Assembly (NCBI GenBank): GCA_964532385.1
Contig: CAZHHW010000002.1
Span: forward strand, 33,600 to 97,599
Length of the DNA stretch: 64,000 nucleotides
Direction of reading: 5' to 3'
From: UBA6921 sp964532385
GTDB taxonomy: Bacteria > Pseudomonadota > Gammaproteobacteria > SG8-11
Shown here: positions 8,008-17,958 of the stretch, in pieces
Numbering within the stretch: the stretch's first letter is position 1
Layout of the letters: every line of letters begins with the position of its first letter
Made by a program: the position numbers and the translations under genes
Notes under the pieces: model-generated
Databases searched by the model: none
Seen by the model: the letters and a program-made list of their open reading frames with translations, nothing else
What the model was told of the DNA's origin: nothing

Positions 8008-9951
8008 TCAGGGCTTCGGCGGGCAAGTTGCCAGCGTTGCACCCAGCAAAGGTTGCACCACATTGAACGCAAACGGGTTAATGTTCGGCAAGCGTTTCAC
8101 GTTAATACGATGCAACTGTAAATTGCTGCTGGTGACGACACCGCCAATTCCACCGCTGCTGGAGGGAGCCCGCAGGTACTGAACCACGGCTTCGGTGACA
8201 TCGAGCAAGGTGCTGGAATCGAGCGGAACATTTCCGGTACCCAGCGCCGGATCGTAGGCCGTGATGATGGTGCCGTCGCTCTTGACGGTTTCAATCAATC
8301 GGCCGCGGCACTGCGCGCAGTTGTTGAGCGTATTCGGGTCATCCGCGTACCAATAACCGGACACCGTGAAACTCGGAATACCACTCACGCAGCGATTGGT
8401 AGCCGGATCGAATTTGTCCAGCGGATCGACCAGCACACCACCGACTTTAATATTGGTGCCGCGTTCGGTGGCTCCGTCGTTCAAATATCCGGCACAGGCA
8501 TCCAGATCGAAGCTTGCATTGCTGTACGCGAACATCCAGCCGCCTGTCCACTTGTTCGGGTCCGGATTGAACGTGCCGTCGGTGGATTGCTCAACCTGCA
8601 TTTTCATGTCGAAACCACACGCCGTGGGTGAACGGCCCAGTTTCGCCGCCACCGGAATGTAGTGATAGATATCTTCCATGGTGATCGGACCGCCCGCGCG
8701 GACATGCGTACCGTAGCGGAATCCACGCAGCGCCGCGCCGCTGGATTTGGAACCCCAGCGCATCGCATCCACGATCAAGTCATGCGACGAGCCTTCCACC
8801 ACACCCGGCATATCTTCATTCATGAAGTTCGAGCGATGCAGCGGAATTTGCGTGAACGCAATGATTTCATCCACCGGACGCAGCAAGGTCGTGGTGTTGC
8901 CGCCGACCGTCACTTTTTGTCCTGCGACAAATGAGCCTCTCAGATAGGGCTTACGAACCGAGGCAACTTTGAATGCGATGGTTTTGTCTTCATCGAAGCG
9001 ATCGGTAATCACGTGCTGGCGCCAATCAAACTTGGTGATCGCGCCGTTGTACACGGTCATTTTGATCTCGCCGACCACGGTCCCATCCTGCCCTTCCTCG
9101 ACAATGCGCGTGCCTTTCGAGGTGAGAATCGGCGTGGTGGTGCGTTCGTGCATGTCGGAATTCAGAATGATATCGACGCCCGCAAACGTTTCAGCGAGTT
9201 TAATATCGCGCGACATTTCAAGTTCTGAAATCATGACGAGAAGGTCGACTTTTTCCTGATTACGCAGCACATCGATATAGCAGGGGTATTCCGTGACGCC
9301 TTCGGTGAATCTGAAACCCGCGGTGACTTTAGGTCCGATGGCGGCTATCGCGCGCGCTGTGGTCATGCCCAAAATCCCAACCTTGACATTACCCACCTGC
9401 TTGATCATGTAAGGCGGCAATACGCGTTTGAGTTTATTGCCGCTGGCATCAGTCACTCCGCATACGGCGGCCGGATCAAACTGGGCGGTGTAATAAAGAT
9501 TCGAGGATAATCCATGCCAGTTGATGAGAGGCGCCTTGGTGTCGCTGCCTTTAATGGTTTCTTCAAAACGCGCCGTGCCATACAGAAAATCCCAGTTCCC
9601 CGGCGTATAGGCATCGATTCCGAACATGTTGAGCACGTCGATCATCACCTGACCGCGCGAAAATAGAGCCTCACCCGAACCTTGCAACGTATCGCCGGTA
9701 TTGATCAGCAATGAATGATTAAGGTTGTTATAGGTCGCTTCCTTGCGTAGTTGTTTAACCTTGGTGTACATACGCGCCAGGCCGCCCTCCATTCGCCCGG
9801 TGGTATCGCTGCGCACGTTCGCGCGCGGCACCATGTGACCGTGTATGTCTCCCATATGAATTAACGTGACATCTCCGTTACCTGCCTGAACTTGCGGAGC
9901 GGCCAGCAGCGTCGCGCATACGGCAGGAAGCAATCGTTTAATAGCCTTCAT
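8008..9951 (-). CDS. SoxB-like metallophosphoesterase, copy B
   Basis: A 647-residue paralog of the gene at 4464-6761. It begins with a clear signal peptide (MKAIKRLLPAVCATLLAAPQVQA, written here only to identify the cleavage after AQA-like VQA), so it acts in the periplasm. Shared blocks are GDIHGH, NTGDTLQGSGEALFSRGQ, GNWDFLYG and NSDMHE. As in copy A, the first His of the GHxH-type motif is replaced by Asp and the later HG motif by DG. GAGGAGA lies just upstream of the ATG. The central and C-terminal parts differ more than the N-terminal catalytic half. No soxXYZA genes are present, so a Sox role is not supported. Confidence 0.82.
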   Translation of the reverse strand: MKAIKRLLPAVCATLLAAPQVQAGNGDVTLIHMGDIHGHMVPRANVRSDTTGRMEGGLARMYTKVKQLRKEATYNNLNHSLLINTGDTLQGSGEALFSRGQVMIDVLNMFGIDAYTPGNWDFLYGTARFEETIKGSDTKAPLINWHGLSSNLYYTAQFDPAAVCGVTDASGNKLKRVLPPYMIKQVGNVKVGILGMTTARAIAAIGPKVTAGFRFTEGVTEYPCYIDVLRNQEKVDLLVMISELEMSRDIKLAETFAGVDIILNSDMHERTTTPILTSKGTRIVEEGQDGTVVGEIKMTVYNGAITKFDWRQHVITDRFDEDKTIAFKVASVRKPYLRGSFVAGQKVTVGGNTTTLLRPVDEIIAFTQIPLHRSNFMNEDMPGVVEGSSHDLIVDAMRWGSKSSGAALRGFRYGTHVRAGGPITMEDIYHYIPVAAKLGRSPTACGFDMKMQVEQSTDGTFNPDPNKWTGGWMFAYSNASFDLDACAGYLNDGATERGTNIKVGGVLVDPLDKFDPATNRCVSGIPSFTVSGYWYADDPNTLNNCAQCRGRLIETVKSDGTIITAYDPALGTGNVPLDSSTLLDVTEAVVQYLRAPSSSGGIGGVVTSSNLQLHRINVKRLPNINPFAFNVVQPLLGATLATCPPKP

Positions 9952-10173
9952 CGTGATCTCTCCTCATTATTTTTTAAATCACATGCGCTCTTTCCCCATC
10001 AAAACTTGGCAGGAAAATAGCGTTACAACGATGATGAATTTACCGGGATTTTTTTCCGAGAATCGGAAGTGATGAATGCGACCCAAGGACTGCGCCCGGT
10101 AACCGGTACCCTCAGTAACAACAGCCACGGATTATGCCGGGTTAAGTTTCCGTTAATCAACGCTAGAGTGTGT

Positions 10174-11628
10174 CTAGCTAAGACGCAGCGGCGGTGGGGA
10201 CATTGCCTTCTTGGTTTCCGCTACAGGTTTGGCAGGGGTGCTGTAGAGATTAAGCAAGGATTTCTTGCTGTCTATAAGCGTTACCGCTTGATTCATATTT
10301 TGTTGCAGGAATTTAACCAGTCGGGGTTGCGCGGCAATCGCGGCGTCGAGCTCCGGATTCGATCCGCGTGTATAGGCGCCGACGTTGATCAAGTCGCGAT
10401 TTTGCTGATACAACGAATATTGCGCCTTGAACAAACGCGCGGCGCGCAAGTGAGTTTCATCGACGACCTCCGTCATCACACGGCTGATTGAAGACTCGAT
10501 GTCAACGGCGGGATATACCCCGCTTTCGGCCAGCGCTCGCGACAACACAATGTGCCCGTCCAGAATCGCACGCGCGGCATCGGCGATCGGGTCTTGTTGG
10601 TCGTCGCCTTCCACCAACACGGTGTAAAACGCGGTGATGGAACCTTTACCGGCGGCGCCATTGCCGGCGCGTTCGACCAACTGCGGTATTTTTGCAAACA
10701 CCGATGGTGGATAACCTTTGGTGGCCGGAGGTTCGCCGATGGCCAATGCGATTTCGCGCTGCGCTTGCGCAAAGCGCGTCAGCGAATCCATCAGCAGCAG
10801 CACATGTTTGCCCTGGTCCCGATAATACTCCGCGATGGTTGTTGCCATGGCGGCGCCATGCAGGCGCATGACCGGCGTGCTATCGGCGGGCGCGGCAACC
10901 ACAACGGCGCGCGCCATGCCTTTGGACCCCAGAATATTATCGATGAATTCTTTAACTTCACGGCCGCGCTCGCCGATCAAACCCACCACCACCACGTCGG
11001 CATTGGTGAATTTGGTCATCATGCCCAGCAATACGCTTTTACCTACGCCGCTGCCGGCAAATAATCCCAGACGCTGACCGCGCCCGACCGACAGCAAACT
11101 GTTAATCGAGCGCACCCCGACATCCAACGGCATGCGGATCGGGTCACGTTCCAATGGATTGACCGAGCGCCCCGCCAAAGGCAGGCGCGCCTCGGCATGG
11201 ATGCGGCCTTTGCCGTCCAGCGGCCGGCCGGAGCCGTCGATAATCCGCCCCAGCAGATCGCCGCCGACCCTCGCTTCGTAAGCGCGCCCGGTGGGAATGA
11301 CGCGGGCGTTCGGCACCAGTCCGCGAATCTCGCCGGTGGGCATCAGATACAGCCGGTCACCCGAGAATCCCACGACTTCGGCTTCAATGTTGACACCCGG
11401 CCCGTGCGCGGAGCCCGCGCGATGGGCATCGGTATTAGGTGCCACGATGTTGCATAATTCGCCGATGGCGGCCTGGCAGCCCGAAGCTTCCAGCGTCAAA
11501 CCCACCATGCGCGTCAAGCGGCCTTCAACCGTCAGACGGGCTGGCGATAATTGCTCCTGGCATTTGCGCAGGCGTTGAGCCCATAACGTGGTGCGCTGTG
11601 ACTCAGGAATGCTGACGGTCTTCTTCAC
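10174..11628 (-). CDS. fliI: Flagellum-specific ATP synthase FliI
   Basis: FliI is the export ATPase of the flagellar type III secretion system, related to F1-beta. A 484-residue product from the GTG at 11628 has the family length. Walker A is FAGSGVGKS, followed by GLIGERGREVKEF and the Walker B LLLMDSLTRFAQAQREI. The open frame continues 31 codons further, but GGGAGG sits right before the GTG, giving VKKTVSIPES. It overlaps the end of fliH by 26 bp. fliJ, which normally follows, is absent: the next gene is the SoxB-like copy B, after 222 bp of non-coding DNA. Confidence 0.95.
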   Translation of the reverse strand: MKKTVSIPESQRTTLWAQRLRKCQEQLSPARLTVEGRLTRMVGLTLEASGCQAAIGELCNIVAPNTDAHRAGSAHGPGVNIEAEVVGFSGDRLYLMPTGEIRGLVPNARVIPTGRAYEARVGGDLLGRIIDGSGRPLDGKGRIHAEARLPLAGRSVNPLERDPIRMPLDVGVRSINSLLSVGRGQRLGLFAGSGVGKSVLLGMMTKFTNADVVVVGLIGERGREVKEFIDNILGSKGMARAVVVAAPADSTPVMRLHGAAMATTIAEYYRDQGKHVLLLMDSLTRFAQAQREIALAIGEPPATKGYPPSVFAKIPQLVERAGNGAAGKGSITAFYTVLVEGDDQQDPIADAARAILDGHIVLSRALAESGVYPAVDIESSISRVMTEVVDETHLRAARLFKAQYSLYQQNRDLINVGAYTRGSNPELDAAIAAQPRLVKFLQQNMNQAVTLIDSKKSLLNLYSTPAKPVAETKKAMSPPPLRLS

Positions 11629-12280
11629 GCTCGCCTCCCAATGCCTGCGTAATAATTGCCGAGAGCCGGTTTTCCACGGTTGCGTCGATGCGCGAATTTT
11701 CGGTAACCACGCGGCAATCACCGCGCGCCAAGGCAGGATCGTCGATCAGTTTCCAATGCTCATGCTCACCCGACAGCGAAAAAGCATGGCGAATAAACGC
11801 CGCGTCTTCCGGATGTAAAAAAATCTGCGGGCGGCGCGTCGCAACCGGCAAGGCAGCCACCGCTTCCCGCACCACGGCAACGATTTCACCCGGATTAAAT
11901 TTCAGTTCGCGCCGGATAATCTGCCGCGCCAGCGACACGGCCAGGGTGGCGAGTTCGGATTCGACCTGCTCATCCAGTTGCTCAAACGGCGTACTGAGCG
12001 TGCGCAGCAACTGCTCCATGTGCTGGATTTTTAATTGCAGGTCGTGATTTTTTTGCGCGGTTTCCTTCTGCGCTTTGTCGATACCGTCTTTATAACCTTG
12101 CGCAAACCCCTGCTCGAACGCCTCTTTGTGCGCCTCTTCCTGGATGTTCGATAACTGATCCGCGGTCACACGCCCATGCGTCAGCTTATGTTTGGCCTCG
12201 CCGGACAATCGTTCGTCGACACGCGGCATCTCCCAGCGCTGATAGGCTTCAGTTCCTTCCGGAATGACTTTAGTTGTCAC
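11603..12280 (-). CDS. fliH: Flagellar assembly protein FliH
   Basis: A 225-residue regulator of the FliI ATPase. It shows the expected layout: N-terminal part, a central coiled coil rich in Glu, Gln and Gly (EAFEQGFAQGYKDGIDKAQKE), and a C-terminal domain related to the F1 delta subunit. The start is a GTG at 12280. It sits between fliG (26 bp upstream) and fliI (overlapping), in the standard fliEFGHI order. Confidence 0.93.
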   Translation of the reverse strand: MTTKVIPEGTEAYQRWEMPRVDERLSGEAKHKLTHGRVTADQLSNIQEEAHKEAFEQGFAQGYKDGIDKAQKETAQKNHDLQLKIQHMEQLLRTLSTPFEQLDEQVESELATLAVSLARQIIRRELKFNPGEIVAVVREAVAALPVATRRPQIFLHPEDAAFIRHAFSLSGEHEHWKLIDDPALARGDCRVVTENSRIDATVENRLSAIITQALGGEREEDRQHS

Positions 12281-12306
12281 AACCCATCCCCTGCTTGAAT
12301 GCCGGC

Positions 12307-13317
12307 TTATACGAAGTCATCGCCGCCTTTACCGGACAGCGTCAGATCGCCCGCCTCGGCCATGCGGCGCGCGATGGCCAGAATTTCTTTTTGCGCGGCT
12401 TGCACTTCGCTCAGGCGCACTGGGCCTTTGGCCTCCAGGTCTTCGCGCAGCATTTCGCCTGCGCGTTTCGACATATTGCCGAAGAATTTTTCCTTCAGCA
12501 CGTCGTCGGCGCCTTTAAGCGCGATAATCAAGGATTCCGAAGATACTTCGCGCAACAAGGTTTGAATGCTGCGGTCGTCGACATTGGCCAGGTTGTCGAA
12601 TACAAACATCAAGTCCTGGATCTTCTGTCCCAGTTCCGCATCGACTTCCTTGATGTTGTCCATGATGTTCGACTCCACCGAGGTATCGACGAAGTTGAGA
12701 ATGTTCGCCGCCGATTTCAGACCGCCGACACTCGACGACTTGACATTATTCTGGCCGGTGAACTGTTTCTCCATAATCATGTTCAGTTCCTGCAATGCCG
12801 CCGGTGGAATGCCGTCCAGCGACGCAATGCGCATGGTCACGTCGATGCGCAGCCGCTCCGGCAAAATCGACAACACTTCGGCCGCCTGTTCCGCATCAAG
12901 GTAGGCCAGAATGATGGAAATAATTTGCGGATGCTCCAGGCGCACCAGCTCGGCGACCGCGCGCGGGTCCATCCACTTCAGTGTTTCCAAACCTTTCGAA
13001 TTACCGCCCAATAGAATGCGATCGATGATAGTGCGCGCCTTGTCTTCACCCAGCGCCGAGGTGAGCATTTTGCGTATGTATTCGTCCGTGCCCAGACCGA
13101 TGTTGGTGTGTTTTTCGACGGTGGCACCGAATTCCAGAATGACGGCATCGACCTGGTCCTTGGTTACGTTTTTCAGCTCGGTCATCGCCACGCCGATTTT
13201 TTGCACCTCTTTTGGATCCATGTGTTTCAGAATCTGCGCCGCAGATTCCTCACCCAGCGCCAGCATCAAAATTGCCGCGCGATCCGAACCTGTGACACGG
13301 GGGGGTGGATTAGCCAT
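12307..13317 (-). CDS. fliG: Flagellar motor switch protein FliG
   Basis: A 336-residue rotor protein of the C-ring that couples the stator to rotation. The N-terminal block (DRAAILMLALGEESAAQILKH), the middle EHPQ motif (RLEHPQIISIILAYL) and the C-terminal torque helix region (DDRSIQTLLREVSSESLIIALKG) are all present. The start codon overlaps the end of fliF by 8 bp, suggesting translational coupling. Confidence 0.97.
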   Translation of the reverse strand: MANPPPRVTGSDRAAILMLALGEESAAQILKHMDPKEVQKIGVAMTELKNVTKDQVDAVILEFGATVEKHTNIGLGTDEYIRKMLTSALGEDKARTIIDRILLGGNSKGLETLKWMDPRAVAELVRLEHPQIISIILAYLDAEQAAEVLSILPERLRIDVTMRIASLDGIPPAALQELNMIMEKQFTGQNNVKSSSVGGLKSAANILNFVDTSVESNIMDNIKEVDAELGQKIQDLMFVFDNLANVDDRSIQTLLREVSSESLIIALKGADDVLKEKFFGNMSKRAGEMLREDLEAKGPVRLSEVQAAQKEILAIARRMAEAGDLTLSGKGGDDFV

Positions 13318-14959
13318 CGGCGGCGACCCAGCCCTTGACCACTTGCGCGACCAGCTTCGGGTCCTGCTTGGCCATGTCTTTCACATGCGTCATGTTCACC
13401 GCGGCAGGCGATGACAGTTGCGCCGCTTGCTGCTGGGCAAGAGTGCCCTGCTCCGTGGAAGCCTGTGGCACCGGCTGCACCCCGCGATTATCGCGAATGC
13501 CATTGGCGATCTTGCCCAGAATGCGCAGCACGCCGACCACCAGGATCAACACCAGCAGCGCGCCGAAGCCTTGTTTTGCCTTATCCCAGAAATCCGGACG
13601 TTTCCAAAATGCCACTTCCGGTAACGCTTCCGCCGGCGCGGGCACCGAGAAGGAGGTGCTGATCACGCGCACACTGTCGCCGCGTTTTGCGTTGTAGCCA
13701 ACCGCTTCCTTGACCAGCGAGGTAAAGCGTTCGATGTCCTCCGGCGAATGCGGGATGCGCACCGAGGAACCGCCGTTGCCCGGTATTAGTTTATCGTCGA
13801 GCACCACCGCGACGGTCAGACGCTTGATGACACCCGGACCCATGCGGGTATGACTGATGGTGCGATCCAGCTCATAATTTTTCACGGTGCGCTGTTTTAA
13901 ATTCACGGCAGCGGCCTGCGCCTGCTGATCTTTTTCGGCACTGGCTTTATTCGCTGCGTTTTTCTCCGCCGCGCTGGCCGTCTTCGGCGCTTTTTCCGGG
14001 GCTTGTCCAACCCCCGGCGGCTGATTCGACAGCGCGCCGGGAATACCGCTTTCGGTGCCATTGGTCATGCGTTCCTGCACGATTTGCTCGCTGCGTACCA
14101 CCGGCGTTTCAGGATTGAAGGTCTCCTCGGTGGTCTCGTTGCTGGTGAAGTCAAGCTCGGTCGAAACTTGCGCATGCACCGCATCCTTGCCGACGATCGG
14201 TGCCAGCAAATCCTCGACCCGCATTGCGTAGGATTTTTCCAGCTTTTGGGTGTATTCGAACTGCGCCGCGCTGGCGGCAAAATCGCCGCCGGTTTGTTTG
14301 GACGAGAGCAAGCGGCCGCGCTGATCGACGATGGTCACCTGGCTGGTGTCGAGATCCGGAATGCTCGCCGACACCAGGTGCATGATGGCCGACACCTGCT
14401 CTTCTTCCAGGCTGCGGCCCGCGGACAGATTCAGGATCACCGAGGCGCTGGGTTTTTGTTTGTCGCGCAGGAACACCGAGCGTTTCGGAATCGCCAGATG
14501 CACGCGCGCGCTTTCCACATTGGTTAATGTCGAGATCGAACGCGACAGTTCCACTTCCAGCGAACGCTGGTAACGCGCCGTCTCCATGAACTGGCTGACG
14601 CCGAAACCCTGGCTGTCGTTCAGGCTTTCGAAGCCCACCGCGCTGCCCTTGGGCAAACCCTGCGCCGCGAGCTTGATGCGCATGTCATGAATCTTCTCGG
14701 TCGGCACCATGACCATACCCTGCCCGCCCAATTGATAGGGTACGTGCGCTTTATCCAAGGCGTCGATCACGCCGGCCGAATCTTTTTCGGACAAGCCGCT
14801 GTAAAGCAGCGAAAAATTAGGTTGCTGCGCCCACAACACCACCGCCACCGCGGCCGCGATGGCCGCGGCCAGACCCACCATAAAACCCACTTGCCGCAAG
14901 ATCGGCATCCGGCTAATGCCGTCGATGTTAGTCCCCGCATTTTGTAGTGCACTGGCCAT
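13310..14959 (-). CDS. fliF: Flagellar MS-ring protein FliF
   Basis: A 549-residue inner-membrane ring protein. There is a first membrane helix at about residues 25-46, then a YscJ-type ring-building region (NFSLLYSGLSEKDSAGVIDAL) and an ESARVHLAIPKRSVF block. A low-complexity Ala/Lys stretch comes next, with a second membrane helix at about 455-475. The C-terminal tail (VKDMAKQDPKLVAQVVKGWV) binds FliG. It is second in the fliEFGHI operon. Confidence 0.97.
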   Translation of the reverse strand: MASALQNAGTNIDGISRMPILRQVGFMVGLAAAIAAAVAVVLWAQQPNFSLLYSGLSEKDSAGVIDALDKAHVPYQLGGQGMVMVPTEKIHDMRIKLAAQGLPKGSAVGFESLNDSQGFGVSQFMETARYQRSLEVELSRSISTLTNVESARVHLAIPKRSVFLRDKQKPSASVILNLSAGRSLEEEQVSAIMHLVSASIPDLDTSQVTIVDQRGRLLSSKQTGGDFAASAAQFEYTQKLEKSYAMRVEDLLAPIVGKDAVHAQVSTELDFTSNETTEETFNPETPVVRSEQIVQERMTNGTESGIPGALSNQPPGVGQAPEKAPKTASAAEKNAANKASAEKDQQAQAAAVNLKQRTVKNYELDRTISHTRMGPGVIKRLTVAVVLDDKLIPGNGGSSVRIPHSPEDIERFTSLVKEAVGYNAKRGDSVRVISTSFSVPAPAEALPEVAFWKRPDFWDKAKQGFGALLVLILVVGVLRILGKIANGIRDNRGVQPVPQASTEQGTLAQQQAAQLSSPAAVNMTHVKDMAKQDPKLVAQVVKGWVAADG

Positions 14960-14998
14960 CGACTGTTTACTCCTGGATCAACTTGGTTCGGACACGGG

Positions 14999-15328
14999 TT
15001 AAATCTGCATCGCCATGACTTCCTGGTACGCGCTCACCAACTTGTTGCGCACCTGCACCATGGCCTGAAACGAGATCGAGGCTTTCTGGCGCGCCATCAT
15101 GACTTCTTCCAGACTGACCTGCGGATCGCCGCTGTCGATACGCGCCGCCATCTCGCTCGAGCTTTGCTGCGTTTCGTTCACCGCATCCAGCGTCTGCTTG
15201 AGCATGGCCGCGAAATCCACGTGCCCCGCGCCCCCCGCCGCTTCGGGTGCGCGTCCTTCGGCCACCGCGGCCGTGGCGCGCAGGCGGTTGAGCAACTGGG
15301 TCATATCGACTGAATTCACCGGGTTCAT
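14999..15328 (-). CDS. fliE: Flagellar hook-basal body protein FliE
   Basis: A 109-residue protein joining the MS-ring to the rod. The conserved C-terminal block (DPQVSLEEVMMARQKASISF, then QVRNKLVSAYQEVMAM) is intact. It is the first gene of the operon and has a sigma-54-type promoter about 30 bp upstream. Confidence 0.95.
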   Translation of the reverse strand: MNPVNSVDMTQLLNRLRATAAVAEGRAPEAAGGAGHVDFAAMLKQTLDAVNETQQSSSEMAARIDSGDPQVSLEEVMMARQKASISFQAMVQVRNKLVSAYQEVMAMQI

Positions 15329-15357
15329 AGCGTCACCTCATTTTATATGACCTGACA

Positions 15358-15373
15358 GGCATCAACCTTGCCA
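15358..15373 (-). promoter_or_regulatory. Sigma-54 promoter of fliEFGHI
   Basis: The minus strand reads TGGCAAGGTTGATGCC, with GG and GC dinucleotides exactly 12 bp apart as in -24/-12 promoters. The predicted start of transcription is about 20 nt before the fliE ATG. This fits control by the neighbouring sigma-54 activators FleQ or FleR. Confidence 0.72.
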
Positions 15374-15384
15374 GGTATTGATAT

Positions 15385-16749
15385 TTAAGCGTTAAACAGA
15401 CCTTGTTCGCGCATACGCGCCATTTTGTAGCGCAGCGTGCGCTCGCTGACACCGAGCTTATGCGCCGCCTCTTTCCGATTTCCGAAACTTTCACGCAACG
15501 CATCCGTGATCACTTGTGCCTCGTGTTGACGCACATCGGAAATCAACGACACCTTATCGGGGTTGTTTTCAATGCTTGCGGGCGGAGTCCCGGCGGCAGG
15601 CACCGGCACCGGCACTGGCGCCGCCACGGCCTCAAAACGGATATGCTGGGCTTCGATGGTGGTACCGGCCTGAAAGATCAAGGCGCGTTGCATCACATTG
15701 TCAAGCTCGCGCACATTTCCCGGCCACGAATGCGTGAGCAGTTTGTCGCAGGCGCCGGGCGCCAGTGCGGGAACCTGACGCTGATAGGCGCGCGCGCTAC
15801 GTTCGAGCAGTTTCTGCGCGATGGGAATGATATCGAGCGCGCGTTCGCGCAGCGCCGGTAATTCAATCGGAAATACGTTTAACCGGTAATACAGATCTTC
15901 GCGAAAGCGCCCGACCGACACTTGCTCGCGCATATTGCGGTTGGACGTGGCCAGCACCCGCACATCGAGTGGAATGGTCTTGCTGCCGCCGAGGCGTTCC
16001 ACCTCGCGTTCCTGGATTACGCGCAACAACTTGGCTTGCAGCGATAAATCCATTTCGCTGATTTCATCCAGCAAAATGGTGCCGCCTTCGGCTTGTTCGA
16101 ATTTTCCCGGACAGGTTTTATAGGCGCCGGTGAAGGCGCCTTTTTCGTAACCGAACAAGGTCGCTTCCAGCATGTTTTCGGGAATCGCCGCGCAATTGAT
16201 CGCGACAAACGGCCGTGCGGCGCGGCGCGATTGATTGTGGATGTAGCGCGCCAGCACTTCTTTACCGACGCCGCTTTCACCGGTAATCATCACGGTGGCT
16301 TCGCTGTCGGCAACCCGCGCCGCCAACGCTTGCACTTCGCGGCTGCGCGGATCGGCGGCGATGAAATCGGCACTGGCCGCACATTGTTCGGTGACAATTT
16401 TCTGCACCAGACTGATCAAGGCTTCCGCTTCGATCGGTTTGACCAGGTAGTCCACGGCGCCGTCACGCATCGCCTGTACGGCTTTTTGCACGGTGCCGTA
16501 AGCGGTCATTAGCAAGACCGGCAAATCCGGGTGCTTGAGCTTGATATTTTTCAGCAGAGCGTGGCCGTCCATTGCCCGCATCTGTACGTCGCTGAGCACC
16601 AGCGAATACGGATTGCGCTCCAGGTGCTCCAGCGCGCTGAGCGCATCGCGCGCGCCGTCGGTGGTATAACCGGCGATATTAAGCGTGGCGCACAGCGCGT
16701 CGCGCAGGTCGCTATCGTCTTCAACAACCAGTATCGCGGCATGACTCAT
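15385..16749 (-). CDS. fleR: Sigma-54-dependent flagellar response regulator FleR/FlrC
   Basis: 454 residues: a receiver domain (phospho-acceptor Asp about 54 in VLSDVQM), a sigma-54 AAA+ domain with Walker A GESGVGKE and the sigma-54-contact loop GAFTGA, and a C-terminal Fis-type helix-turn-helix (NRKEAAHKLGVSERTLRYK). In Pseudomonas and Vibrio this protein activates basal body and hook genes. Its start overlaps the fleS stop by 4 bp (ATGA). Confidence 0.93.
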   Translation of the reverse strand: MSHAAILVVEDDSDLRDALCATLNIAGYTTDGARDALSALEHLERNPYSLVLSDVQMRAMDGHALLKNIKLKHPDLPVLLMTAYGTVQKAVQAMRDGAVDYLVKPIEAEALISLVQKIVTEQCAASADFIAADPRSREVQALAARVADSEATVMITGESGVGKEVLARYIHNQSRRAARPFVAINCAAIPENMLEATLFGYEKGAFTGAYKTCPGKFEQAEGGTILLDEISEMDLSLQAKLLRVIQEREVERLGGSKTIPLDVRVLATSNRNMREQVSVGRFREDLYYRLNVFPIELPALRERALDIIPIAQKLLERSARAYQRQVPALAPGACDKLLTHSWPGNVRELDNVMQRALIFQAGTTIEAQHIRFEAVAAPVPVPVPAAGTPPASIENNPDKVSLISDVRQHEAQVITDALRESFGNRKEAAHKLGVSERTLRYKMARMREQGLFNA

Positions 16750-17903
16750 AACGGCCTCGCAGACTCAACAACCGGGTTAACAAATGTAGGTAAACGCAAC
16801 GTGAACGTGCTGCCGGTCCCGGGCTGCGACGTAAATGTCAAGATTCCATGGTGGGCTTTGGCGATGGCCTCGACCACCGCCACGCCCAGGCCATTGCCGT
16901 GCTCGCGCGTGGTGAAAAATAATTCCCCCAGACGCGCCTGGGTGTCCGGGGACATGCCGCACCCGGAGTCAATCACCTGGATATCGACCCAGCCGGCTTC
17001 CAATACCAGCGCACGCACGGTGACTTTGCCCTCGCTTTCAATGCTTTGGATGCCATTGCTGATCAGGTTCTGCAGCGCGCTGACCAGCACGTCGCGCTGG
17101 GCGCGCAGCATGATATTTTCAGTCTCATCGACGATCGAAAACTCGATGCGCGGGACGGGCACATGCGGCCGGGCGGATTCCTCAACGCTGTGCAATAAAC
17201 TGGCGACAGCGATGGGTTCGCCGCCGTCGTGGTCGGCGCGCACCAGCAACAGCATGTCGCGCACCAGCGTTTCGAGGTGGCGCAAGCGTCCGAGCGCTTT
17301 CTCGGCCAGCGGGATACGCTCATCGTGATTCAAGCCGGGACGTTTAAGCATGCCCAAATACAAAACGGCGGCGGACAACGGCGTGCGCAGTTGATGCGCC
17401 AACCCGGCCGCCATTTCGCCCAACGCCGACAAGCGTTCGAACTGGCTTAATTTGTCCTGCAAGCTGCGGGCGCGGGTCACATCGGTTAATGACACGACCT
17501 GCCCCGGCTCATTACCCAGCGGCGTGGTGGCGAGATTAACGCGGCGTCCGTCGCGTAACGAAATATCGTGGCCATCGTCGGCTTGCGGCGCGAAGGCGCG
17601 CGCAATAATGTCGCGCCAATGTTGTCCGAGCAGCGGTTCGCCCAACAGTTCGGCGGCGGCCGGATTGCATTCCTGCACCAGACCCGCGCCATCCAGCACG
17701 ACGACACCCGCCGGAAGCGCGTTGAGTGCCACACGATGCCGAGTGCTGATGCCTGGGGCCTGTTCGTGACTTAAGGTGTCGCCCAGCCGCGCGACACGAT
17801 TTTCCAGTGTCTGGTAGCTGTCGATCAGTTGCTGCGACAACTGATTGAACGAGGCAAACGCTTGTTGCAGTTCGCGAGTATTTTGAACTCTGGGCAGCGG
17901 CAT
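16746..17903 (-). CDS. fleS: Flagellar sensor histidine kinase FleS/FlrB
   Basis: A 385-residue soluble kinase: a PAS-like domain (LPAGVVVLDGAGLVQECNPAAAEL is its opening; key motif NPAAAELLG), then the H-box GEMAAGLAHQLRTPL with the phosphorylated His. The ATPase domain has the N-box ALQNLISNGIQSI, the G1 box DSGCGM and the G2 box HGNGLGVAVV. No membrane helix is visible. It is coupled to fleR and carries its own sigma-54 promoter. Confidence 0.92.
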   Translation of the reverse strand: MPLPRVQNTRELQQAFASFNQLSQQLIDSYQTLENRVARLGDTLSHEQAPGISTRHRVALNALPAGVVVLDGAGLVQECNPAAAELLGEPLLGQHWRDIIARAFAPQADDGHDISLRDGRRVNLATTPLGNEPGQVVSLTDVTRARSLQDKLSQFERLSALGEMAAGLAHQLRTPLSAAVLYLGMLKRPGLNHDERIPLAEKALGRLRHLETLVRDMLLLVRADHDGGEPIAVASLLHSVEESARPHVPVPRIEFSIVDETENIMLRAQRDVLVSALQNLISNGIQSIESEGKVTVRALVLEAGWVDIQVIDSGCGMSPDTQARLGELFFTTREHGNGLGVAVVEAIAKAHHGILTFTSQPGTGSTFTLRLPTFVNPVVESARPL

Positions 17904-17958
17904 AGACCGGTTAATACTCCTGGAAATTCGTCATGCGCGTGACACGCATCGAACTCAG

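Noticed and set aside
4464..9951. Sulfur-oxidation (Sox) locus
   Set aside because: SoxB signature residues differ and soxX, Y, Z, A, C, D are all absent.
10069..10491. Plus-strand frame overlapping the end of fliI, as a possible fliJ replacement
   Set aside because: Mostly antisense to fliI, with no FliJ-like coiled coil and no ribosome-binding site.
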